24,222 bases of DNA from Ectocarpus siliculosus (Eukaryota > Sar > Phaeophyceae > Ectocarpales > Ectocarpaceae). The stretch lies in the NCBI GenBank assembly GCA_000310025.1, contig FN649750.1, positions 1,822,811 to 1,847,032 on the forward strand, written 5' to 3'. Under the pieces are notes generated by a model. That model had not been told where the DNA came from, ran no database searches, and was given only the letters and a program-made list of their open reading frames with translations. The position numbers and the translations under genes are program-made. Position 1 is the stretch's first letter. Every line of letters begins with the position of its first letter. This document shows, one piece after another, positions 8,987-20,929 of this stretch.

Positions 8987-11900
8987 GTCACGCGTCCGTG
9001 CCTGACTGCCTATCTACAGTAGTAGTAAATCAACATTGTTACGACAATAAATTCCTTTGAGAGGACGCCCCTTACGACGCCTACACATGTGGTACCACAA
9101 CTTTCCTTGTGAATGAGCACTCCCGGGGTGGACGTGTCCTCAGAGATGTTTTTCACCTCACCACGGAAACAATGAGGATGTATGTGATGAGTTCATTGCG
9201 GGTGACACAGAGCGATTCCCTCGGGGGATACCCAACACAGAGAAACACACACCACCATCACCATCACCACCGCCACCATCGTTTCTTGCCGTTCTTTAAG
9301 CCACTGATGGGAAACGTTCGTATATGGACGAAGGGAATAGAGGGCATCACATGGGCAGCAAATAACGCGACGACAAGATGACAATAACGACAACAATGAC
9401 AACAACAACATCCTCCGCGACTCACCGTGTTAATTGCCACTGGAGAGAAAATTCCTTCCGGTTTTCTTCGGTGAACGCACAGCTCGCATCCGGAGGGTGG
9501 GCAAAAAATTATGCGGTGGTGGTATGCTAGGCGAAGAGTATAGCTAGCTGCACTACTGCGAACAAAACGTGTCGTGTAGAAGAGAGCTTCCATTTAGTAC
9601 CGGTAAATGTTAGGTGTATCGTGTGGGCTCTCGCGATAAGAAACCCGAGGGGGGGCGATTGTGGGTCTTTCTCAACCACGCGGGAGGATTTGAGCCGCCC
9701 GCACACTGTTTCGCCCGCTGTTTGGCTCACTGAATGACGCCTTCCGATGCATCTCGTGTCGCCCTCTCCGACACATAAAAGCAGCTTCGCCGCGTCCGAT
9801 GTATAGTCTATACTACTAAGTTAGTTTATGTTTTTGCTACCCACGCCACGCAATACTCTCAAATGTTCCGCACTCACCAACCACAGAGAGAGGCGAAGAG
9901 AGGAAATTCAGGTTGTACCAACATCCTACCGTGAACAACAATCGAAAGAGATGCTTTGCCGCTAAGAAGGGGTATATACAAACGCGAAGAGAAAGCAAAC
10001 ACATAATAACCTGCCAAGGACTAAGAAATACGATACGCGCGGCGAATATGATTATGGGAGATGTTACAACAGCTGCACCACAAAGGTTCGTGAAGGTGCA
10101 GGGGGGAGAACACACCACCCGCGGACGGTTCACAAGGTACTACTATACTGCAGCATGGAAATCAAGGAATGCCATCTTCCAAACACGCTGGGGGCACCAA
10201 AGGAGAATGAATGCGTCTGATGGCGAAGACGTATTGTACACCGAAAGACACCAAGAGAGAAAGACATTATGAGAAATACCTTGCCAGCCTGTAGCTGAGC
10301 ATGGGACGGGTTTTCACCCGGGGATACCCGTACTCTCTACATATTACCATACACACGGGTATGTATTTGGTTACAACACTGTGCAGTAACGACCGCGTAT
10401 CTACCAACAACGGGGTTCCAAAGGACAAGAGGGGGCAATAATTACAACCAGACAGATGGAAAAAAAGTGTGACAGGAGAAGGAACAAAGGGAAGAAGGAT
10501 GACACTTTTTGATAACAGAAACAAACCCTCCCAGCGACGGCTCGGATGAGAGTGAGGCGTGTCGACAACAGCACTCTAGGAATGAAACGAAGGATCTCCT
10601 CGAAGGGGAGAACTCGACAACAGACAGACACCGAAACACAACAAGACGCAAACGACGGCTCTCAAAAAAGCCAGAGCAAGGGCTACGGAGACGGACAGAA
10701 AGAGAGAGAGAAGCTTTCTGAGGCGTGTGGCAAAAAACTGCCCAATCCTCTCATTGAGGTCGACAGGTTGGAAGATGCCATAGACTACCCAACGTGTACA
10801 GTAGGTACATGTGATTCACCACGACGTCCACAACAGTTATAAGACCGGAAACCTCTGCGTTGTTTTCAATAGCGAAAGAGAACGGACGGACCACTCGTCC
10901 ACGGCTGGACCTTGCGCACACTGGAAGGAAACAGGGGGGTAACAACACCAACGTTTGGTATAAGGCGACTGACTGTGATGTCAAGACTACCGGTTGACAA
11001 CAGGGCCATCATGTTCTTGTGGTACCTCCTGAGTTACCTCGTGAGTCGAAACTCCACCACATACAGGTTAGCGTTCGCACTAGAGAACTCGGCAGTTGAG
11101 AAATTGATATAGCCTCGAATGACTTGAGCACTGTTTGCGAGCCCAGATAAAGAGCCCTTATAACAAATCCTACATACAGCGGCCATTTCTAGCGTATCCC
11201 TAGGAACGAAGGACCCCATCCTCGACCACACCTACAGGTTCTTAAGTAAGTGCAGGCGCTAGCTGTACCTCCTCCTCCTCCTCCGTTGTATTTACAGCCA
11301 TACGCGCTCTTAGCCACGGTTGCAGATTCTGCACGGATGTCGAGAGGCGCACGACACACGCAGCAGTAGGGCAACAACGAGGGAGCGGCGCTGAAGTGAT
11401 TCGGACTGTGGCGACGATGAAAGCGCGGTAATACACAGCCTTGTTCGGGACATTCGACGTAATGTATCCACCTACCCTAGAGCAAAGCAAGCTGCTCTCG
11501 TGTTTGTATGTGTGTGGGTGTTTTCCGTCCTATTATGGCGACAGTCCCCCCATTTTTCGTGGTGAGACGTGCACTACACTCTTCAGTGTATGTAGAGTAC
11601 TGCACTTTCCAGCTTATTTTTTCGTACAACTACAACCACCCAGGGTCACACAGGAGGGGGTAAACACCAGGACTTTTTCTTCCTTGTATTTATTTTCGTG
11701 CCCCACCTTCCTCCTCTCTCTCGTGGAAGGAGAAACTGGCGTTCGGGAATCATTACAATGGGGTGACAGGGGGAGCGAGCGGCTTGTGGCCGTACACTCG
11801 TATCGCGGGTGATGAGCGGTGGCATCAACTAATCTATCTGCTCGCTCTATCTCTGTCTCTCTCTCTCCAATCTCTGGCGGAACTTGTGCTTGGCATGCCA

Positions 11901-12100
11901 ACCCTTATCGAAACCTGCGCTGCCCCTGGCGGTTGACCAATTCCCCAACGTTCCCGCCACAACAACTCTAGGGTTAGGTCAGAAAACAATTTGTTTGTGT
12001 TCGCGTCAACCCGTCTGAACAAGAAACTGCCGTTTGTACGAGTAAGGCCACCAGGCCCCAGCAAGCTTAGGGTACGTTCGTCCGAGCAACGACAGACAAA

Positions 12101-12300
12101 AGAGGGCTCACTTCCACAACAACATGACAACACGACCGGTCATTTGACTCAACAAAAAAAACGGGGTCGGTCTGCTGCTACAGCAGACAGACAGACAGAC
12201 AGACAGACAGAGAGGGCTCACTTCCACGACAACATGACAACGCGGCCGGCCGTCGACTCAACAGCAACAAACCTGGGTCGGTCTGCTGCTACAGCAGCAG
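12101..12300. repeat. 110-bp tandem duplication with GACA microsatellite
   Basis: AGAGGGCTCACTTCCAC begins at 12101 and again at 12211. The two units stay alignable through AACATGACAACRCG, GACTCAACA and GGGTCGGTCTGCTGCTACAGCAG. A GACA run (about 12185-12210) separates them. The region lies 3' of the p25-alpha gene. Confidence 0.8.
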
Positions 12301-12665
12301 TTTGAACACGCACCTAAGAACCACTTATTTCGGCCGAGGCTCGTTTCTGATTTTCACAGCGACTTTATAGGTTCTAGTGTACGCTCGCTTCTTGACTAAA
12401 CACGTGTTCTTATTTATATTATCCAGGCTCTTGAAAAGTCACTATGTTTTGAGTCTGGACTTTTTAGCTCCCACGTTCTCAAGCGCGGGGGCTAACCGTA
12501 CAACCGCAAGTGACTCCAGAATCAAGCAACGATTTTTTTCCAACCCACTGTAGAAAGAGTTCAACACATCGCTTTCGACTACTACTGTGGTACATGTTAC
12601 ATATCTCGAATGTGTAGTCTTTCTGTGAGATTATGCACACTTCCTAAAAATAAAGACACACGCAC

Positions 12666-13264
12666 TCACTGGGATAGATCGCGGACGGCGTGGTCGCCGC
12701 CGGAGTTAGTGTTGCCGCTGAAGGCCACGCCGTCGTTCACGGTGTCCCCGTTGATGCGCCCCCCCTCGCCCTTGAACCGCTCCGCGTAGACCCCGGTGTA
12801 CGACTTCTGGTCGCAGAGGCGGTCGTACACGCCCCCCTTCTTGTTGGCAGAACCCGCGATCTGGCGATGACAGGGGAGCCACAAGAGAGGGTCCGGGGTG
12901 AGGGTTTTAGACGGGAAGGAAAGGCTGTCAGCTGGTTGTCATTCAGGCCAGTTGATTATTGGCGTTTGATTGACACAGGTGCTCGTTAACGATGCCCGCC
13001 CTTGCGTCAGCAGAAACGTGGATATATTGGGGTGTGCCACTTCCGAGAGGGGCGGATGGAGGGTGAGGGACCTCGCTGTTGCGTGCCCAAGCACCAGGTA
13101 CGGAAGGCTTGTCACGGGGCAAGGCTACGGGACTCCCGTTTTTCACTAGGATACCGTACGCTCTGTTCAGCTGATTCTCACATGTTTTAGCCTCGTGGAG
13201 ACCATTTTCTTGTGGTATCTCGTCTCCAGGAATCCGAAAGAAAACACCATCACTACCATCAACG

Positions 13265-13297
<33 letters not shown>

Positions 13298-14536
13298 ACT
13301 AGCATCAGGAGCACCAACAGGAGGGGAAATAGAACGTGGAAGCCAGCCGACGTTTCTCACCGTGCCTCCAGCCGCGGACAGGGAAGACTTGCGGCGGTCA
13401 GCGCCCGTCGCGGTGCCCCCAGACGATGATCCGACGGAGCCCCTGGACGCACGCTTGGGAGCGGCGTTTTGAGCCGCGGCATTTGGAATCATGGGCGACA
13501 CCTAGAGGATATGTAGCCGTCCGAGAGGTGCGTGGGCGCGACGAGGAAATTGTTGTGATTCTGGTGCCAAATTGCAGTGGGGGGTCGGACGCGACAAGAA
13601 CAACGATAACGATAACGATAACGACCGCGCGAGACAGCGCGTCGTCGTGCTTTCTGCTCTATTTCTTCGTCAAGATTCTACCTAGCGGGACACACCACGA
13701 GCGACGCCAACCCATCAATTCGGCCTACAGCGCGGGGCAGGTCGCGAAAAATAAAAGCACACGCACTTTCAAAACACACTATGATTCGCAGCACCCCCTT
13801 CGCGATCACACCCTCGCGTTTGCGAGGGTCCCGACCGCGTGCTCGGTGTGTTGTTTCTGGGAAAGATGGGAGCTTGCCTGAAACAGTCCATCGTTGTTGA
13901 CGGTGTGTGTGTGGGGGGGGTGTATGTGTCTTTATTACTAGCATCGACCGCGCTAACCGGCTGACCAATGAAAAGACGTCAGTCTCAGTGCGGGTGAAAA
14001 CCAAGAACACATCCTAAATGCCATTAACTGGTGTTTGTGTTTGCATCTATTCCAGCGCCGGTTAACAGGCCTTTCGGCGTATATACCTGACGTATCAGCC
14101 AGGGTCATACAAGAGGAAGGTCACACAGGACCTTTTTTCTTTTTTTCGTTTTGTTTTGTTGCCCCCCACCTTACCCCCTGCGGTGCTTGCCTTAGTTTGG
14201 GTTAGGATTTTAGTTTGGGTTACGGTTAGAAAACGGTTTCATATGTTGCCTCCCACTCACCACCGCCGATCCGGCAGCGATGGAGCCGCTAGAACGCCTC
14301 CTGCTGGCGTCGTCGTTGCCGTCCATCGAAGGGCGGTACACCGCGTTCGGATCGAGCTGGAATCGAGCAGCAAAACGGGTCGTAGTTGTGGTGGTGGTGG
14401 TAGCGGTTGTTGTTGTTGTTGTTGGGTTTTGCCGAATTTTCTCTTGTGGTTGTGGTTGTTGTTCTTGTTCTTGATGTCATTTTTGTTGTGGTGGTGGTGG
14501 AGGTGGTGGTTGTTGCTGTTTTTGTTGTGGTCACTC

Positions 14537-14574
<38 letters not shown>

Positions 14575-17500
14575 GGTGGTGGTGGTGTGGCTGTTGTCGT
14601 TGGCGCGGCTGTGTTGGTGGCTGGATTGGTGGTGCTTCTATTTACAACAGGCATAAAAGAGGCCGTCGTGTGCATTCAAAACACAGTACTTGGACCCTCT
14701 ACAACAAGAAACGGCCCCAAAACTTCTAATGATATCCCCGGTCACTCCCGGCTGCGTTCGCCATTGGGAACGCACTCTGAAACCGCCCTCTCGAAGCCAA
14801 GAGGGGTGTTGACGCAGCAACTCTAGATCCCACCACAGCCGTGTGCCGGATCAATACCCTTCGGGTAGGTGGCCACCGGGTCATCGATGAATCCTGCTTG
14901 GAAGTCAGCAGGTTCCAGATATTCGGGGGGTCTGTGTATAGATTCACCTTGTAAACGCTAGCCTGGACGCCACGGACGTCGGCGGAGCCCCTGTTGGCAA
15001 GGCTCTCCAGGCTCACTCGCTGGTCCACGTGCGTCGGTCCTGGAATTTAGCGGTTTCGAGCGCGCGTGTGTGTGTTTTCATTGTGGTAGAAGAACATGGT
15101 TCTTTTCGAGAGGGTTGGGGGTAGCGTTGAGCTATACCTTCTTTTGTTGCCAGAGGCCACGGCATGATTTTGGTGATAATAGCCCAGCCCCTGGCTGCTG
15201 AAGAGGTGGGTATGTGCGTCCGGGGGGGGGGGGGGGGGTGTACTCATAGTCGTGCCTGCCGTAGTCGTTAGACCATTGACCTCGCATCGGGATCCCTACA
15301 AAGCCGGGACGGAGCACGCCGGGTTGTCACCGGACCAGGCTCTCACATCACCAAGCGCGAAGCACCGTGAGGTATTCGGCGAGTCGCATGAAGGGTGCGC
15401 TGCATCCTGCTAAGGGTGTTCGGCATCTTGTGCTTACTTCCTTGCGTACGGATGACAGCTGCGTATGACTTAATTTATTTTCTGGTGCTTTCACTTCCAG
15501 AGACAGTTACAAGCACTACTGTGTAACTGCCTCGAGGGTGCTTGACCAATTGAACACAATGTGGTGCGATGATCCCCTTTGCGCGGAGTGAGGGTTCTCC
15601 ACCCCGCACAACATAATGTTCTCGACCACCATTCATGGATACCACAAAAAAAAAATCCATAGGCAAAAGATATGCGGTAACCTTGTTGCCGAGCTCACGA
15701 AGTGATCGGCTTGTTATACAACGTCGTTGCCAATGCGACGAAAACTCAACCCCGACGGCAAACACCGGGGGGGAGGGGCGAAAAAAAAACGAAGCTGCCG
15801 GGAATTGAACCCGGATCTGATCCGTGACAGGGATCAATTCTAACCATTATACCACAGCTCCTTCGCTGGAGTAGAGGGGGGCGTGAGACATTTGAAATAA
15901 ACAACATGCGTCGTAGTAACTATCGTATTGGACTAATATCGATGGAACATGAAGAAAACTGAGATTCCCAACCTCGTTAACCATGTCCAACCACCCTCAT
16001 CCACGGGAGATACGTGACCAGGCGCGTACAAGTAAATCCATGTTGAAGGGCACCGCCCGTATCAACGCCATGGGAGGATGTCGACAAGACCGCCCACCCT
16101 CCCGTGGAATACTTTCCCAAGGTATCATCCGAGGCACGGTTCAACGGAAATCATGTTTATCTCGTTCCATGTCGACACCCAATGGACATACGCACTTACT
16201 GTAGGTTTGAACCGTCCATTTCGCTACTACGCCGGGCAAAAAAAGAAAGGGAACACGGACGCAACAATACAAACAATCGCGCGGCACAACACACCACACC
16301 TCCGGCGGCGTGCGATCCCGTGTAGGTGCTCTTGTCGTCGTGGAAGCGTGAGGCCTGCGCCACCGTTCCGGAGGAGCTCACCCCGGTGACCGAGGCGATC
16401 TTGGACATGACGGCGCTCTCGTCAGCCCCGAGCTTCGCCGCCAGGTTGGCTATCGCGAACTGCATGTAGTAGCATAGTAGAGCACCCAAGCATACGCATG
16501 CATGCGGTGGTAGACGTGCCCGTGTGGGAGGCGTCTCTGTGTGTGCGCACGCTACCCGGGGGATACTCATGTAAATCGCATGCCGTAGTCGGTAGGCCGC
16601 TGACCTCGCATCATTCCATACAACGCCGGGACGGAGCGATACGCCGGGTTTTCGTCGGCCCAGGCTATGTTTCACAAGGGTGAGCCAGACCCTACAAATA
16701 ATCCTTATGTTTGTATCGGGGGGGGGGCGTACTCATGATTGTGTGGGGGGGTGGGGGGGTCAACAAACCGTACCACGGGACGGGTCCGGGTTCAGGTATG
16801 TCGCTTGTCCGTCGCGAGGTTCTCGTGCTCGGCACGACCGGGACTTGACTGCCTCGCCTCAGGAAAACGCACATCATAATCAGGCCGCACGCCGACCTTT
16901 ACCTCCCGCCGACCGTTTAGCTAAAACTCCATGATTTGGTTGTCGTCGTGATCGCGCATTTTGATTGTCCTACCAGCAGCCCTTAGTTCGTCTTTCTCTC
17001 CCAACACGCAAAATCCCAGACGAATGATTCAGAGCTGTTGTGGGGCCACGTGCTACTGCTGCATTCCTGCTCGGGTGTCGCACACAAAGTCTTTCGACGG
17101 CACGTCGTCGCGGTGAGCTATCGTCGGTTTGCTGTCGTTGTCGTTTTGGGCGTAACATCCAAAAGAGCGCTTTCTTCAACCCCTAGACTCTAGACTACCC
17201 CGTCGACCCTGACCCCCCACAAATCCCTCGCAGCTTTTGCTCTGCAAACAAAAAAGCAAAAAACAAAAAACTCGGGTGAAACTGTCAGAGAGCCTTATTA
17301 ATGACTCGCGGAAAGCGAAAATCCGTTTCCTTTCGTACCTTGCGGAAGGCATCGTAGTGGATCTTCTTCACGCAGCCCGAGCTGGAGCAGGTCTTGGTGA
17401 AGATGAGGTCGCAGTCCGTGCGGGTCAGGCTCTTTCCGGTCAGGCCGCTGTCGCCCATGAGCTTGAAGAACTTGGCGCTGTCCATGTCTCCGCTCGCCTA

Positions 17501-20500
17501 CCCTCGCGACGGCGAGAACGAGGAGGAGGATCATCCGGGGGAAGGGGAGGGGTACTCATCTACACGCATGCCGTAGTCGGTAGACCGTTGACCTCGCATC
17601 CCTTGCAGAGCCGGGATGGAGCACGCCGGGTTCTCACCGGGCCAGGCTCTCACATCACCACACATGTGAAATACTTATCGAGCCGCATGGAGGGTGCGCT
17701 GCATCATCCTACTAAGGGGGGGTCGTGTAGCCATGTAAACGCATGCCGTTGTCGGTAGACCCATTGACCTCGCATCCCTGCAACACCGGGGCGGAGCGAC
17801 ATGCCGGTTCTACGTATGCCGTGGTCGGTAGACCATAGACCTCGCATCCCGGAGCGGAGCTACATCCCGGGTTTTGGCCGGCCCAGGGATAAACCAGAAA
17901 ACTGGAGGATCATCAGGAGGGGGGGTGTACTCATAGTCGTGCATGCCGTAGTCGTTAGACCATTGACCTCGCATCCCTACAAAGCCGGGACGGAGCACGC
18001 CGGGCTCTCACCGGACCAGGCTCTCACATCACCAAGCGCGAAGTGCCGTGAGGTATTCGGATCATCAGGGGGGGGGGGTGTATTCAAGGTTTGGTGCTGA
18101 CTTAGGTGCTGTGTGACACTGCGGTGTTTACGTGCCGGCTTGCTTACTGCCACGGGGGAACACAAAAGTCGTTTTCTTACCACCGTTAAAACGATCATCC
18201 CCGGGGACGGTCTTTTCAACAATTATGAAATAGTGCCGAAACACGGAGGCGGTCGCCGTGCTTCATCGACACCACTCGCTCCGGAATCGGTAGCGTTCGA
18301 GCTACAACGCACCAAAAAAATGACAAACTTCAGACTGTCGGTTGAAAATATCTCACGATAGCACCATGCCGTCTTTGATTTATCTCCACTCGCCTGCTCT
18401 CGCAGCAAAGACATAGACACGGAATCGGGGGCACGAAAAAGGCTAGGCTTAACTACGAACGCCTTGCTAAAGCCTATCCCTTCCGCTTTCGTAGGCTATA
18501 TCCACAGTTACCTTTGCGACGCTGGAAGCGAAAGCCACGAACACATCCGCGACCCGCTGCTCCACGTCCTGCACGCTGCCGTCGGCGCCGATAGCGGCGG
18601 GACCGATCGGGCCGATGCTGGCTGATCCGCGCGGTGCGGCAGAAGACGAAGACTTGCGTGGGGCGGCGGCAGAGGACGAGGACTTGCGCGGGGCGGCGGC
18701 AGAGGAAGCGGTAGCCGTCGCCGCTCCCTTGCCTTGGGTGGATGACTTCCTTTGGGCTGTGGTTTTGCCACCGGAGGCACGCCGCGCCGTCTGTATTTTA
18801 TAAAAAGGAACGACATTGGAAATTTCTTGGTCTGGCAAGATTGACCTTTTGGGGGTGGAGGACCATGTGGTTGTTTACGGGGTGTGTGCCCATAGCCGTG
18901 CATGCCGTAGTCGTTAGACCTTTGACCTCACGGGAGGCGGTATTCTTGCGGTGTTGGGTGTGTAAGTTTAGTGTGATACATCATTTGTTTGAGGCAGAGA
19001 CTCCAGGGCACGACGGACAAGAGTTTCGTGTGTTAGGAGTGGTTTGGAACAGCAGCCGATGTGTTGCCTGTTCGACCGAAGGAGAAGCAATAGCTTCCGC
19101 CGTCAGTCTGGTCTTCTCGACGAGTATTGGTTGTTCATGGTTTTGGCTTCCTAGCTGCTGTTTGTCGTACCGAATATCTGTACCAGGAGCACGCCTAGGG
19201 GAAGGGTACATCACGGTAGCCCAACCCACAGCTACATATATGTTCCATCGCGACATCCTGGTGGTTTGCTTTTTCTAGGTTAGATGTGGTACCCGCAAAG
19301 CTATGTGCTCGACGGGCTATACTTTGGGGTGATCGGGGGTACCACAAGGCTATGTGCTCTACGGACTATACTTTGGGGTGATCGGGGGCTGCGCGACCTC
19401 TTACCTCCCCCTGGCTGGAGCGCCTAGGGACCGCCGAAGAGCCGCTGCTGCGGGAGTCGTTCTGGTACTCCTTGACCCCCCTCACGTCGGCGCCCTCCGA
19501 GCGGTCGAGCTGGTTCGCCATGTCGACGTTGTGGCCGTCGATGTTGGTAGGCCCGCCTGTGCCGCAGCGGGTCGGCGTTCGTTGCAGAGAGAACGAAGTC
19601 AGCGTGGGTGTCAAACGTTAAAAACAATGAGCGAAAAAAGGTTCCAGCGAAAAGAGCGATGTGGCTCAGATGCGTAGCAGCTCCGTCGCCCGCGCTCTAC
19701 GAGCAGTTCGGTCTTCTTGTCTACAGAATAACGCCGGTGTTTGTGGCGATCGGGTAGGGTCCGCACCGTGCCGGTGAATGAGGCCGAAAAAGCCGAACGA
19801 ACAATTCAGTCGGCGACACTATCACAAGGGGAGAAACACAGCCACCACGATAGACATTGCAAGGTGATACCGCCGCCAATCGGCGGTTGTACCACGGCAT
19901 ACCATATTCCCGCAGCAGCCTTGGTAGGCCACTCCCGCTATGTCCACAAGCGAAGAGAAAGACACACACACCACCTTCTGCACCGCGTACGGCAGACGGA
20001 AACACGACCTCACCGTTGTTGTGCACTCCGGTGAAGGTGGACTTGTCATCGTGGAACCGCACGTTGTCGGCAACAGTGGCCGCGCCGGTTCTGCCCAGAG
20101 AATACGTGGGAGCGGAAAAGATACGGGAGGGCAGATAGATAAGCACGCGCTGTTCCGTGTTATTGTTGAACCGGACAAGCACACTTGTTTACAAAATCCA
20201 CTAGCGGTGTCGTTGCCAATTCAAAGGTTTCCCACGGAAGCTAGTCGGGTTGAAGGAACGCAACACGCAACTTCCTGAGTCACTACTCCATAATGAGTTT
20301 TTTTCACCCGAAGCCGTCAAGGGGGGGGGCGGAGGCGAGGCAACCTCTGGAAATCATCTGGTCGGCGTAAAGGGCACTCAAAACCATTAGCCCGCGCTGA
20401 TACCAGTGTTTTTCTCACTGGACCCCGTACCCTTTGCCCCAACTACGCAATGATTTCTAGGTGTGACTGCAGGTAGATCAGGACATCTTGATGACGACCT

Positions 20501-20881
20501 CCCGCGTCGGCTAGACACGGCGCAATTCTTCCAGGGTCACTGGACAAAGGTTTAAGCCAACCATATCACGGCCGTGGGAAACGGCGCGGGCTGCTGGACC
20601 CCCCCACCACGCGCAAGGGCCTTGGCATTCTTATGATGAACGATCTTGTTGGGATTGTGTTTCCGATTCGTTCGAGCCGCTCTATGGACCCATTTTCCCT
20701 TGCTTGCCTCACCAACGCCTTTCTGCTCGAACTACAGAATAAGCAACCTGCACCACCGGGGGAGGATTTCACTTGCGCTTGCGTTATGACACCATAACAT
20801 CGAAGAAGGATCCCTCTTCAGCGTAGCGCAGGGTGCTATAGCCCTCTTCTACTGTCTATCTGTCCGTCCGTCCGTCCGTCC

Positions 20882-20929
<48 letters not shown>

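Larger units (their letters stand above)
8290..12665. other. 4.4-kb spacer without a supported gene
   Basis: The region lies between the start of the C5orf34-like gene and the stop of the p25-alpha gene, both on the minus strand. It should hold the promoter of the first and the 3' untranslated region of the second. I found no exon with a recognisable domain. The longest open frame, 9913-10272 on the + strand, has no family resemblance and no repeat or composition sign of coding. Contents seen are a GCAT repeat at 8967-8986, a 110-bp tandem duplication at 12101-12300 and a GACA microsatellite. None of the dispersed G-run cores occurs here. Confidence 0.55.

Noticed and set aside
9913-10272. 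119-aa + strand open frame in the large spacer
   Set aside because: No family resemblance and no plausible splice partners; a frame of this length is expected by chance in 4 kb.
14187-14227. TTTAGGG-like telomeric motifs (TTAGTTTGGGTTA twice)
   Set aside because: Only two degenerate units inside an intron, with no array; not evidence of a telomere or interstitial telomere block.
14156-14826. Long valine/leucine-rich or threonine-rich open frames on both strands
   Set aside because: They are translations of the GTT/GTG simple repeat inside an intron; the apparent membrane segments are artefacts.
17527-18090. CRISPR-like array of spaced repeats
   Set aside because: Repeat units differ in length and sequence, spacers are not uniform, and the context is an intron of a eukaryotic gene.
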